This document shows positions 27,357-35,310 of a DNA stretch of 50,672 nt, piece by piece (positions within the stretch are counted from its first letter, which is position 1; every line of letters begins with the position of its first letter). The DNA is taken from assembly GCA_017548765.1 (NCBI GenBank), contig JAFYZH010000057.1, positions 1 to 50,672 on the forward strand. The letters are read 5' to 3'. Source of the DNA: Lachnospiraceae bacterium. Its GTDB lineage: Bacteria; Bacillota; Clostridia; Lachnospirales; Lachnospiraceae. Below the pieces are notes generated by a model. The model worked only from the letters and a program-made list of their open reading frames with translations, ran no database searches and was not told where the DNA came from. A program made the translations under genes and the position numbers.

Positions 27357-27385
27357 TTGACAGACTTCAATGGATGCAATATAAT
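27357..27385 (+). promoter_or_regulatory. Perfect sigma-A promoter of the flavodoxin-xylA operon
   Basis: TTGACA (27357-27362), 17 bases, TATAAT (27380-27385). The expected transcription start, near 27392, falls inside the first palindrome. Confidence 0.9.
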
Positions 27386-27386
27386 A

Positions 27387-27414
27387 ATGTCGGTTAGCAT
27401 ATGCTAACTGACAT
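27387..27414. promoter_or_regulatory. Palindromic operator 1
   Basis: GTTAGCATATGCTAAC (27393-27408) is a perfect 16-bp palindrome, extended to 28 bp by ATGTC and GACAT with one mismatched pair. It covers the predicted start of transcription, where a bound repressor would block initiation. The pattern resembles DtxR/IdeR-family iron boxes; that link is inference. Confidence 0.8.
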
Positions 27415-27421
27415 AGAAAGA

Positions 27422-27445
27422 ATACCGCCACACTCGTGGCGGTAT
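27422..27445 (+). promoter_or_regulatory. Leader hairpin between the two operators
   Basis: ATACCGCCAC and GTGGCGGTAT form a perfect 10-bp stem with loop ACTC. No T tract follows, so it is more likely an mRNA-stabilising or spacing element than a terminator. Confidence 0.6.
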
Positions 27446-27459
27446 ATAAATGGACTTGG

Positions 27460-27475
27460 GTTAGCATATGCTAAC
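27460..27475. promoter_or_regulatory. Palindromic operator 2
   Basis: An identical copy of the 16-bp palindrome GTTAGCATATGCTAAC, centred 67 bases from the first and just before the flavodoxin ribosome site. Confidence 0.8.
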
Positions 27476-27497
27476 TAGAATACAGGAGGAACTGAAT

Positions 27498-27920
27498 ATG
27501 AGCAGAGTGGCAGTCGTTTTTTGGAGTGGTACAGGAAATACTGCGGCCATGGCAGAGGCTGTGGCAGAAGGTGCCAGAGCGGCCGGAGCGGACGTGACTA
27601 TCCTGGGACCGACAGAGTTTACCGCAGAGAAAGCGGAGGGCTTCGACGGCATCGCGTTCGGATGCCCGGCTATGGGTGCCGAAGTGCTGGAGGAGTACGA
27701 GTTTGAGCCGATGTTTACGGACGTGGAAGGTTTGCTCGCCGGAAAAAAGATCGCACTGTTTGGTTCGTACGGATGGGGCGACGGACAGTGGATGCGTGAC
27801 TGGGAAGACCGGTGCTTTGATGCCGGGATCCGATTAGCCGCGACCTCAGTCATGGCGAATTACGCTCCGTCCGAGGCGGATCAGGAAATGTGTAGAGCGC
27901 TTGGAAGAGCGTTGGTATAA
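27498..27920 (+). CDS. Flavodoxin
   Basis: The 140-residue protein has the FMN phosphate loop SGTGNT at residues 10-15, directly after the first strand (VAVVFW), and the second loop FGSYGWGDGQWM around residue 90. This is a short-chain flavodoxin, an FMN electron carrier that can replace ferredoxin. The ATG at 27498 has AGGAGG upstream; an in-frame ATG at 27468 lies inside operator 2 and is less likely. It is the first gene after a strong promoter with two palindromic operators. Xylose isomerase follows 19 bases after its stop, so the two are probably cotranscribed. Confidence 0.9.
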   Translation: MSRVAVVFWSGTGNTAAMAEAVAEGARAAGADVTILGPTEFTAEKAEGFDGIAFGCPAMGAEVLEEYEFEPMFTDVEGLLAGKKIALFGSYGWGDGQWMRDWEDRCFDAGIRLAATSVMANYAPSEADQEMCRALGRALV

Positions 27921-27939
27921 ATGTAAGGAGGCAAGTTTT

Positions 27940-29259
27940 ATGAGTGAAATTTTCAAAAATGTTCCCGTGATCAAATACGAAGGACCCGGGAGCAAAAATC
28001 CGTTTGCGTTCAAGTATTATGACGCTGAGAGAACTGTGCTCGGTAAGAAGATGAAGGATCATCTTCCCTTTGCCATGGCGTGGTGGCATAATCTCGGTGC
28101 GAACGGTGTGGATATGTTCGGCCGCGGAACGGCGGATAAAAGGTTCGGAGCAGCCTACGAAGGAACCATGGAGCACGCGAAAGCGAAGGTGGATGCCGGC
28201 ATTGAGTTCATGAAGAAGTTGGGTATCAAGTACTATTGTTTCCATGATGTAGATCTGGTTCCTGAGGCAGATGATATCAACGAGACGAATGCGCGCCTGG
28301 ATGAATTGACCGATTATATTCTGGAAAAAACGAAGGGAACCGATATTCAGTGCTTGTGGGGAACCGCAAACATGTTTTCTAACCCTCGTTTTATGAACGG
28401 CGCAGGAAGTACGAATGATGTAGACGTTTACTGCTTTGCAGCCGCGCAGGTTAAGAAGGCCATTGAAATGACTGTAAAGCTCGGTGGTAAGGGCTACGTT
28501 TTCTGGGGTGGCAGAGAGGGTTATGAGACCCTGCTGAACACCGAGGTGAAGTTGGAGCAGGAGAATATCGCGAACCTGATGCGCATGGCACGCGACTATG
28601 GTCGTAGCATCGGCTTTACGGGAACATTCCTGATCGAGCCGAAGCCGAAGGAGCCGATGAAGCATCAGTATGATTACGATGCGGCAACTGCGATCGGATT
28701 CCTGCGTCAGTATGGGCTGGATAAGGATTTCATGATGAATATCGAAGCAAACCACGCGACGCTTGCCGGACATACGTTCCAGCATGAGTTGCGGATCAGC
28801 CGCATCAACGGAATGCTGGGTTCGATCGATGCAAACCAGGGCGACGTGATGCTGGGCTGGGATACCGACTGCTTCCCGAGCAATGTCTACGACACGACGC
28901 TCGCAATGTATGAGATCGTCAAGAATGGCGGTCTGCCGGTCGGCATCAATTTCGATTCTAAGAACCGCAGACCGAGCAATACTTACGAGGACATGTTCCA
29001 TGCATTTATCCTCGGTATGGATTCCTTTGCGTTCGGCCTGCTGAAAACGGCGGAGATCATCGAAGACGGTCGTCTGGAAGGCTTCGTTAAAGAGAAGTAC
29101 AGCAGTTTCGATTCGGAACTGGGCAGGAAGATCCGCAGCGGCGAGACAACCCTTTCGGAACTGGCCGAAAGAGCGAGCCGCATGAAGAGTGTGGCAACAC
29201 CTATGTCAGGAAGACAGGAGTATCTCGAAGGAGTGCTTAATAATCTGATCCTTTCATAA
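27940..29259 (+). CDS. xylA: Xylose isomerase
   Basis: The 439-residue protein has the length and motifs of class II xylose isomerases: MAWWHNLGANGVDMFGRG, the catalytic His102 and Asp105 in CFHDVDLVPE, FWGGREGYETLLNT, LIEPKPKEP, the metal-binding segment IEANHATLAGHTF, and ANQGDVMLGWDTD. It converts D-xylose to D-xylulose and needs two divalent metals such as Mg, Mn or Co. AAGGAGG precedes the ATG. It lies downstream of flavodoxin in the same transcription unit. No xylulokinase, transporter or xylose regulator is in the window. Confidence 0.96.
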   Translation: MSEIFKNVPVIKYEGPGSKNPFAFKYYDAERTVLGKKMKDHLPFAMAWWHNLGANGVDMFGRGTADKRFGAAYEGTMEHAKAKVDAGIEFMKKLGIKYYCFHDVDLVPEADDINETNARLDELTDYILEKTKGTDIQCLWGTANMFSNPRFMNGAGSTNDVDVYCFAAAQVKKAIEMTVKLGGKGYVFWGGREGYETLLNTEVKLEQENIANLMRMARDYGRSIGFTGTFLIEPKPKEPMKHQYDYDAATAIGFLRQYGLDKDFMMNIEANHATLAGHTFQHELRISRINGMLGSIDANQGDVMLGWDTDCFPSNVYDTTLAMYEIVKNGGLPVGINFDSKNRRPSNTYEDMFHAFILGMDSFAFGLLKTAEIIEDGRLEGFVKEKYSSFDSELGRKIRSGETTLSELAERASRMKSVATPMSGRQEYLEGVLNNLILS

Positions 29260-29289
29260 GTATTGTATATTGTAGTTTAATTTTGGGAA

Positions 29290-29336
29290 CAGGAAGGCGG
29301 TGCCGATGCAAAGTCGGCGCCGCCTTCCTGCTTTCG
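29290..29336 (+). terminator. Terminator after xylA
   Basis: CAGGAAGGCGGTGCCGA and TCGGCGCCGCCTTCCTG pair over 17 bp with one wobble around a 7-base loop. The T tract is weak (CTTTCGT). Confidence 0.75.
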
Positions 29337-29381
29337 TATAACCCGGCGGAGAGGAGCTGACGGAGCGGGCCTATTTGGAAA

Positions 29382-29410
29382 TTGACCGTAAGGGGGTTCT
29401 TTGGTATACT
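29382..29410 (+). promoter_or_regulatory. Sigma-A promoter ahead of a short open frame
   Basis: TTGACC (29382-29387), 17 bases, TATACT (29405-29410). The next annotated gene starts 250 bases further on, so the transcript has a long leader or includes the short frame at 29424. Confidence 0.75.
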
Positions 29411-29423
29411 GGCGCTAGAGAGA

Positions 29424-29498
29424 ATGAAGATGCACGCGAAAGAATTTGCCAAGAGGATCTTCGGAACGGACGTCGGCTCGTACTCCACGATGTACTGA
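29424..29498 (+). CDS. Possible 24-residue peptide
   Basis: An ATG 14 bases after the promoter -10 opens a 24-codon frame with a basic start (MKMHAKEFAKRIF), ending at TGA 29496-29498. Only GAGAG precedes it as a ribosome site. It could be a leader peptide, a remnant of a longer gene, or chance. The stretch 29499-29659 holds no other feature I recognise apart from the ribosome site of the next gene. Confidence 0.25.
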   Translation: MKMHAKEFAKRIFGTDVGSYSTMY

Positions 29499-29659
29499 TC
29501 AGGTGCCCATAATTCTGACGGAACCTTTACGCTTTGCTTACAAATCCTTTCGGGAACTTCCCTTTTTGATCTTCCCTTGGTATTATTCTCCTACAGGCCA
29601 ATGATACCGAATCGGCGGACATTGCCCCTGTAGTTTAGGTGACGAAGGAGGATATTAAA

Positions 29660-30082
29660 ATGTTTGTTACCTGCCCGAGCTGCAAAGAACTGATCAAAAA
29701 GAATGTAGGCCCTTGCCCTATGTGCAAGAACATGATCACGGCTGATTATATACTGAAATACGAGAAAGAGGAGAGAAGACAAGCCGACGAGTATAACAGG
29801 GAGAAGATGGCGATCTTCAGCAAAAGAAGAGGAGTTGCCACTCTGTTGACGGTTATTCTCATCGTGGTGATTATCGTGACGATGATCGTATGCGGCTCGA
29901 TGAAGAACGAACCTTTGGGGATCGGTCTCGTGCTCGCTGAGATAGTGATCGCTGTTGTTGTCGGTCATTTCACAAAGTGCTTCAACTGCCCGTATTGCGG
30001 AAAGTACTACAAAGCGTATGCATCCCGTGGGATCAGTTTCCAGACGGACTGCTGCCCGCACTGCGGGGGAAGACTTCGCTGA
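29660..30082 (+). CDS. Membrane protein with zinc ribbons at both ends
   Basis: The 140-residue protein starts at the ATG at 29660, which has AAGGAGG 8 bases upstream; the frame from a GTG at 29639 would place the ribosome site inside the gene. Cys5, Cys8, Cys19 and Cys22 form an N-terminal zinc ribbon. A charged linker and two adjacent membrane segments follow (about 57-80 and 84-103). The C-terminus carries CFNCPYCGKYY and CCPHCGGRLR, a second cysteine-rich ribbon. Both ends would face the cytoplasm. The first ribbon has the same cysteine spacing as that of the protein at 30280. Function unknown. Confidence 0.8.
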   Translation: MFVTCPSCKELIKKNVGPCPMCKNMITADYILKYEKEERRQADEYNREKMAIFSKRRGVATLLTVILIVVIIVTMIVCGSMKNEPLGIGLVLAEIVIAVVVGHFTKCFNCPYCGKYYKAYASRGISFQTDCCPHCGGRLR

Positions 30083-30122
30083 GCGATCTACAGAGGATCT
30101 TTAAAACATAATAGTAGTTACA

Positions 30123-30148
30123 GGGGCGGACCTAGTCCGCCCCTTTTT
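30123..30148 (+). terminator. Terminator after the first zinc-ribbon gene
   Basis: GGGGCGGA and TCCGCCCC with loop CCTAG, then TTTTT. Confidence 0.9.
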
Positions 30149-30171
30149 AGCGAATAAAGTGACTGTGTGTA

Positions 30172-30200
30172 TTGCGAAAACGTACGATTTGTGGTACATT
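30172..30200 (+). promoter_or_regulatory. Promoter of the second zinc-ribbon gene
   Basis: TTGCGA (30172-30177), 17 bases, TACATT (30195-30200). Confidence 0.55.
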
Positions 30201-30279
30201 TTCTGTAGGTAAAAATGTGGGGAGTTGTGACACGATAACGATCGAATGATATCACGCGATATCGGAATGGGAGGCTAAT

Positions 30280-31545
30280 ATGATGATCATTTGCCCGGTG
30301 TGCGGGAAAGAGACCGAAGGCGGTTATAAGTTTTGTATGAATTGCAGAAGCGAGATCGGCGCGGACAATGCTTCGCAGGCGGCGCAGGCTGCGGCTTCAC
30401 AGGCTACAGAAACCGTGCAGGCAGCGGCGGCTACGGCTGCGACGATGGCAGCACCGCAGATAATGGCGGCGCCCGGTGCACAGACGGGAGCGGTTCCCGG
30501 CGCATCGAAGGCGACACCTCCACAGAACTACGAGACTTATGAGCCCTACATTAAGCAGGGAACGATCCCGGATTATTCAAACTATCCGAACATGTATTCC
30601 GCTCCTGACCCGAACGTGGTGAGGGTGAAGCAGAAGAAGGGCCCCGGCGGCGGACGGAAGTTTTTTGCATTTTTCGTGTGTTTCTTTCTGTTCCTTTCGG
30701 GGCTGGCTTCGCTGGCTCTGTATTGTGTCGGAAAGACATTGTCCGCGGAGAATATAGTGAATGTAGTGGTGGACTCTACCGAGCTCACGACCATCGACGT
30801 TGGAAAACTGACCGGCAACAGTGGGGATGAAGGAAAGACGATCTCCGAGTTTATCATGGAGCAGATCCCCGAGGACCAGAAGGAAAGATTTCCCGGATTG
30901 ACGGAGGACAGTATCAATGAGATCCTGACCGACGAGGACACGAAGGTTCTGGCGTCCGAAGTTCTCGGCGACCTCACGGGCTATTTGACCGGTGAGAAAG
31001 AGGAGTTTGCCATCGATCCGGAGAAGACCGTCGAACTGCTGAAGGAGCACTCCGATAAGATCGAAACCATGATCGGACAGAAACTGAATGCGGAGGATTA
31101 CGCTTCCATCAAAGAAGAGATCGGAAAATTCAATACCGAAGAAATGGCGAAACTGACCGGCGGAGAACAAAAAGGAGTTGCGGAAGCGATGAAGGCTGTG
31201 CGCTGGGGGCTGTCGGGAGTCCTGCTGAAGGCACTGATCGGAGTGTCGATCTTCTTTATTTTGCTGGTATTCCTGATTTTCGGTCGGTATGTGGACAGCG
31301 CGCTGATCCGGCTCGGCCTGACGGCTGTATTTGTAGGCGGCGCTGCTTGTGGAGGCGTGAAGATCGGCGAGCTGGCTATCGAAAAATCGTTAGTCTCCCG
31401 GATCGGTGTAGGCCTGACCGAACTGCTGGATAAAGCTGTTTTTACACATTTTGAGAAGACCGGAATGATGGTGATTTTCGTTGGTGTCGGAGCCATGGCG
31501 GTCGGTATCTTATGGAAAATCATACTTCCAAAGAAGAACGCATGA
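30280..31545 (+). CDS. Zinc-ribbon membrane protein with Ala-rich linker
   Basis: The 421-residue protein has an N-terminal zinc ribbon (Cys5, Cys8, Cys19, Cys22; CPVCG and CMNC), an Ala/Gln/Thr-rich flexible stretch (about 28-75), and a basic segment just before a first membrane helix (about 127-149). An external region of about 165 residues rich in Asp, Glu and Lys follows, then three more membrane helices (about 316-336, 344-362 and 396-415). The external part contains EEIGKFNTEEMAKLTGGEQ and is helical, with no motif I recognise. GGGAGG lies upstream of two adjacent ATG codons. The gene appears to be cotranscribed with the Nudix gene. Function unknown. Confidence 0.8.
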   Translation: MMIICPVCGKETEGGYKFCMNCRSEIGADNASQAAQAAASQATETVQAAAATAATMAAPQIMAAPGAQTGAVPGASKATPPQNYETYEPYIKQGTIPDYSNYPNMYSAPDPNVVRVKQKKGPGGGRKFFAFFVCFFLFLSGLASLALYCVGKTLSAENIVNVVVDSTELTTIDVGKLTGNSGDEGKTISEFIMEQIPEDQKERFPGLTEDSINEILTDEDTKVLASEVLGDLTGYLTGEKEEFAIDPEKTVELLKEHSDKIETMIGQKLNAEDYASIKEEIGKFNTEEMAKLTGGEQKGVAEAMKAVRWGLSGVLLKALIGVSIFFILLVFLIFGRYVDSALIRLGLTAVFVGGAACGGVKIGELAIEKSLVSRIGVGLTELLDKAVFTHFEKTGMMVIFVGVGAMAVGILWKIILPKKNA

Positions 31546-31569
31546 GAGAATACATGAGATAATAAAACG

Positions 31570-32133
31570 ATGAGAACGATCTACATTTATGATTATAAAA
31601 ACTACAAAGTCGGCGGGACCGTAGGAGTACGCCCTTCGGTGCGTGCCATCATCATCAAAGACGGAAAACTCGGCATGATCCACAGCCGCAGGTTTGACTA
31701 CTATACATTTGCCGGAGGAGGGATCAATCCGGGCGAAAGTCACGAGGAAGCGCTGATTCGCGAGGTTCGGGAAGAACTGGGCCTGAAGGTACTACCGGAA
31801 ACGATCCGTGAGTACGGCCTGCTCATCCGGAAGGAGAAGGGGAGGATCGACGACCTCTTTATCCAGGAGAATTACTACTATCTGTGCGAAGTTTCCGATC
31901 AGCAGATGGAGCAGGAACTGGAAGGATATGAGATCATAGAGGATTACGAAGTATGCTGGGTGACGCCGGAAATAGCAATACGGGTCAATCAGGACCACGA
32001 TCATGGGGAGATGGGCAGCGGGCCGACGCAGGCGGAATATATGCACCATCTGTTCCATCGGGACGAGGTACTGATGCGAAAACTGGTGGAGGAAGGACTG
32101 GTGCCCGCAGGAGAGCTGGCGGAAAATGGTTGA
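31570..32133 (+). CDS. Nudix hydrolase
   Basis: The 187-residue protein has a complete Nudix box at about 48-73: GGGINPGESHEEALIREV followed by REELGL, matching GX5EX7REUXEEXGU. This motif binds Mg and hydrolyses nucleoside diphosphates linked to another group. The N-terminal region (VRAIIIKDGKLGMIHS) is the expected first strand pair. The specific substrate cannot be told. The gene starts 24 bases after the preceding stop with only a weak ribosome site. No terminator separates it from the next gene, which has its own promoter. Confidence 0.88.
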   Translation: MRTIYIYDYKNYKVGGTVGVRPSVRAIIIKDGKLGMIHSRRFDYYTFAGGGINPGESHEEALIREVREELGLKVLPETIREYGLLIRKEKGRIDDLFIQENYYYLCEVSDQQMEQELEGYEIIEDYEVCWVTPEIAIRVNQDHDHGEMGSGPTQAEYMHHLFHRDEVLMRKLVEEGLVPAGELAENG

Positions 32134-32158
32134 AGAAACCGGAAGGGACGATAAAAAG

Positions 32159-32187
32159 TTGCATCATTTCCCGAACTGTGGTATTAT
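32159..32187 (+). promoter_or_regulatory. Promoter of the DUF4430-ECF transporter cluster
   Basis: TTGCAT (32159-32164), 17 bases, TATTAT (32182-32187). The transcript would begin almost directly with the hairpin at 32192. Confidence 0.75.
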
Positions 32188-32191
32188 ATGC

Positions 32192-32210
32192 GTTGGGGTA
32201 TAGCCCCAAC
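32192..32210 (+). promoter_or_regulatory. 5'-end mRNA hairpin
   Basis: GTTGGGG and CCCCAAC enclose TATAG at or next to the expected transcript start, followed by AGGAGG and the ATG at 32232. A stem at the 5' end typically protects mRNA from decay. The roughly 40-base leader leaves no room for a cobalamin riboswitch. Confidence 0.6.
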
Positions 32211-32231
32211 ATATGATAGGAGGTATAGATT

Positions 32232-33245
32232 ATGAATATGAAGAAGAGATTTTCCGCATTGCTGGCGGCAGGAATGCTTGTTGCAGCTCCTGTTGCGGTA
32301 TTTGCCGATGACGAACCTACGACCGCTTCTTCCGAAGTGATCACGAAGGAAGCAGAGGCTGTTGAAGCCGAGCCGGTCACCGGAGATGCAGGTCAGGCAG
32401 TTGATACCGTAGGCGCAGCAGCTCCCGTAGATGGAGATGAACCTACCGTGGCTCCCGTAGGTGGCGAGAGCGATGGCCCTACCGTAGCTCCGGCCGATGG
32501 GGACGTAAAGGCGGAAGAACTCGTTACTGCACACGTTCGTGTTGAAGGCATCGATAAGATGTTGTACAATAGCGATGTGACGGTATCGGTTAAGAGCGGC
32601 GAGAAGGCTACCGCGAAGTCGGTCCTGATGGCAGCAGACGAGCAGTCCGACGATCTTACCATCGTTGGCGCAGATGCCAACTATATCACCGAGGTCAATG
32701 GCGTGAAGGCAGCTACCTACGGCGGCTGGGACGGCTGGATGTATCAGGTAAACGGCGTTGCCGCTCCTGTGGGCATCGATGCATATGAGATCGCAGCAGG
32801 CGACAGCATCGTTCTGTACTACTCGGATGAGTATGGCATCGGTATGGATTACCCGATCATGAACGTTGATAAGATCGCAGATAAGAAGATTTCCTTCACA
32901 TCCATGAAGACGACCTATGATGCAGAAGGTAAGGCTTCTACATCCGAGGTTAAGGTTACCGATATGGACGTTACCATCGGCGGCGAGACTTTCAAGACCG
33001 ACGCGAACGGTGAGATCACTCTTTCCGACGCAGTTATGGCGAAGCTTCCCGCGGAGATCGCGATCAGCAAATATGCAGAGAACGGCTGCCCGCTCGTACT
33101 TCGTTACGCACCGGGAACCACCGTTGCCGCTCCGGCAACCGCTACACCGACCGGAGACGCTACCCCGGTAGCATGGCTGTTTGTGATCGCAGCAGGTGCT
33201 GCAACGATCGCAGTAGCAACCCGTAAGAAAGAACAGGTTAGATAA
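32232..33245 (+). CDS. Surface protein with DUF4430 (transcobalamin beta-like) domain
   Basis: The 337-residue protein has a signal peptide (about 1-25), an acidic Pro/Thr/Val-rich stalk with repeated GDEPTVAP-like units (about 26-95), and a DUF4430 domain (about 97-205). That domain shows the family hallmark GWDGWMYQVNGVAAP followed by GDSIVLYYSDEYG. A further beta-rich stretch and a C-terminal membrane helix (about 312-330) ending in RKKEQVR complete it. DUF4430 is the fold of the C-terminal beta domain of human intrinsic factor and transcobalamin, which closes over cobalamin. It probably displays a ligand-binding domain outside the cell. The next gene also has DUF4430 and leads into an ECF transporter. 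Ligand identity is inferred. Confidence 0.85.
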   Translation: MNMKKRFSALLAAGMLVAAPVAVFADDEPTTASSEVITKEAEAVEAEPVTGDAGQAVDTVGAAAPVDGDEPTVAPVGGESDGPTVAPADGDVKAEELVTAHVRVEGIDKMLYNSDVTVSVKSGEKATAKSVLMAADEQSDDLTIVGADANYITEVNGVKAATYGGWDGWMYQVNGVAAPVGIDAYEIAAGDSIVLYYSDEYGIGMDYPIMNVDKIADKKISFTSMKTTYDAEGKASTSEVKVTDMDVTIGGETFKTDANGEITLSDAVMAKLPAEIAISKYAENGCPLVLRYAPGTTVAAPATATPTGDATPVAWLFVIAAGAATIAVATRKKEQVR

Positions 33246-33294
33246 TTTACATCGCCCGCGGGAAACCGCCGGGTGAGATAGAGAAGGAGTCGGA

Positions 33295-35310
33295 ATGCAG
33301 AACAAAATGCGTAGGCGTCGACACAATCTGATTTTGTGGTCGCTGGCAGTTGTTTTGCTTCTGACTTCTTTTTTTGATGCTTTTAGCAGCGTCGGGCTGA
33401 ACCGGCGTGTGTTTGCGGACACGACGGCGGAGCAGCTGCTCACGAAGTGCCGGGAGGCGCTTTCTTGGAAAATGAAGGCCTCCGGCGTTACGACGGAGCA
33501 GGAGCTGCTGGATGCGATGGCGGCGCGTGCGGGCCGAAGCCCGGAGGACTGGTACGTCCTCGCGATGGCGAAGATGGGCCTGAAGCTTGATTACACAAAG
33601 TATGCGAACGCCCTGTTCGAGGTATGCAAAGATCCTGAACCGACGGATGTGGAGCAGTACCGGCGCTATCTGACGGCGCGCGCGATGGGCTACGACGACA
33701 TCCCGGGGACGGTCCCCGAGAAACTGAAGGATAAGGGCATCATGAGCGCGATCTACCGCGGCTATGCCGTGGCGGCCGGCCGTGCGTCGAGTTCGTTTGT
33801 CTACGGGGAGACGCAGAGTGCCCTCATCGCGCTGAAACTGGCAGACGGCGGCTACGCCCTGATGGGAGAGACTTCCGATATCGACGTGACGGCCTTCGTG
33901 CTGCAGGCGTACGGCGCCCTCCTCGGCGCGCAGGGTAAGAACGCGGCAGGCGCGGAGCTGATGGCGGCGGTCCGCGATGGTTTCGCAGTGCTCGGTAAGC
34001 GCCAGTCGGCGGACGGCGGCTATGCATCGTTCGGCACGGCAAATGCCGAGAGCGGGGCGATGGTCCTGCTGGCCCTCGCAGCATTTTCCGATAAGGATAT
34101 CGCGGCGGAAGTACGCAATTCGGTCGATGCGAGCGCCCTGATCGCGGCGACGGACCGCTTCCAGACGGCGAAAGGCGGTTTCGCGCACGCTCTGACGGAC
34201 GGAGTTGCCTCCCTGGAAAATGACTTGGCCACGGCGCAGGTGATGTGCGCATACGCGGCATATGCTTCCTACCTGAAGGGAGCGTCCGGACGTCTCTACC
34301 CGGTGAAGGCGGCGGCAGCGCCGGTGGAGCCGACGACACAAAAGCCGACGGAGAAACCGACCGAGGCATCCACGGAAGAGACGACAGCAAAGCAGACGGA
34401 AGCGTCTACAGAAGAGACGACAAAGAAGGAAACCGGGGCCTCCACACAGGAGACCACGACGAAGGGGACGGAAGTTTCTGAAGAAGAAACGACCGAAGAG
34501 ACCGCGGAGATGTCGACGGAGGAGTCGGCCGAAGGATCGACCGCGGAAACAGAAGAGGAGACACGGGAGAGTACCACGGAAGAAACAACGGTCGTTCCCG
34601 AAGAAACCACTACAAGCGTGGAATCGACGGAAATCAGTTCCGCAGAATCCACAACCGAAGCGATAACAGAAGAAAACAATCCTTCTGCACCCACAGAAGA
34701 GACAAATATAGAAGAAACGGAGGAAGCTTCCTCCACATCGACAAGTACGATACGATGGATCATGACGGCGGTCGTGGCCGGCCTGATCTTACTCGCCTTT
34801 TTGGCGAACCTTTTCTCGAGACGCAAGTCGAAGTTGAACTACATCCTGATCCTCATCTTCGGCGTAGCGGCGCTTACGTTCATCTGGCTGTCGAAGATCA
34901 CGATGCCGGAGCAGGCGACGCAGAAACAGCAGCAGTCTTATCTGGAGCGTCTGCCCGCACAGGGAGAGTTCCGCATCGAGATCAGCATTGACCAGAGGGT
35001 CGAAGGCGAGGAGATGCTGCTTACGCCGCGACTGGTGACGGTCAGCGCTGACGATACGGTCTTCGAGATCCTGGACCGTGTGACGAAGGCCTATGGCATA
35101 AGCATCGATTATACAAAGAGTATGGTCGGGACCGTGTACGTGCGCGGGATCGGCGGCCACGCGGAGTTCGATCGCGGCGCCGGCTCGGGCTGGGTCTTCC
35201 TGGTCAATGGCACGCTGGCGACGACGGACGCGGGTAGCGTGAAACTCTCGGAAGGCGACGTCCTTCGGTGGGCCTACACGCTCGACCTGGGAAAGGATGT
35301 GAGCCCATGA
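33295..35310 (+). CDS. Transcobalamin-like membrane protein: alpha-toroid plus DUF4430 domain
   Basis: The 671-residue protein has an N-terminal signal or anchor (about 10-32). A helical repeat region follows (about 45-345) with GGYALMGE, GGYASFG and GGFAHAL turns, the pattern of prenyltransferase/squalene-cyclase alpha-alpha toroids. Then come a Thr/Glu-rich stalk (about 350-480), two membrane helices (about 487-507 and 514-535), and a C-terminal DUF4430 domain (about 556-670; GAGSGWVFLVNG, then GDVLRWAYTLDLG). In animal intrinsic factor the same two folds clamp cobalamin. Both domains would sit outside, joined by a membrane hairpin. The TGA overlaps the ATG of ecfT, so synthesis is coupled to the transporter. 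Corrinoid binding is a strong inference, not proven. Confidence 0.85.
   Translation: MQNKMRRRRHNLILWSLAVVLLLTSFFDAFSSVGLNRRVFADTTAEQLLTKCREALSWKMKASGVTTEQELLDAMAARAGRSPEDWYVLAMAKMGLKLDYTKYANALFEVCKDPEPTDVEQYRRYLTARAMGYDDIPGTVPEKLKDKGIMSAIYRGYAVAAGRASSSFVYGETQSALIALKLADGGYALMGETSDIDVTAFVLQAYGALLGAQGKNAAGAELMAAVRDGFAVLGKRQSADGGYASFGTANAESGAMVLLALAAFSDKDIAAEVRNSVDASALIAATDRFQTAKGGFAHALTDGVASLENDLATAQVMCAYAAYASYLKGASGRLYPVKAAAAPVEPTTQKPTEKPTEASTEETTAKQTEASTEETTKKETGASTQETTTKGTEVSEEETTEETAEMSTEESAEGSTAETEEETRESTTEETTVVPEETTTSVESTEISSAESTTEAITEENNPSAPTEETNIEETEEASSTSTSTIRWIMTAVVAGLILLAFLANLFSRRKSKLNYILILIFGVAALTFIWLSKITMPEQATQKQQQSYLERLPAQGEFRIEISIDQRVEGEEMLLTPRLVTVSADDTVFEILDRVTKAYGISIDYTKSMVGTVYVRGIGGHAEFDRGAGSGWVFLVNGTLATTDAGSVKLSEGDVLRWAYTLDLGKDVSP

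Noticed and set aside
32188-32231. Cobalamin riboswitch before the DUF4430 genes
   Set aside because: The leader is about 40 bases with one simple hairpin and no B12-box sequence.
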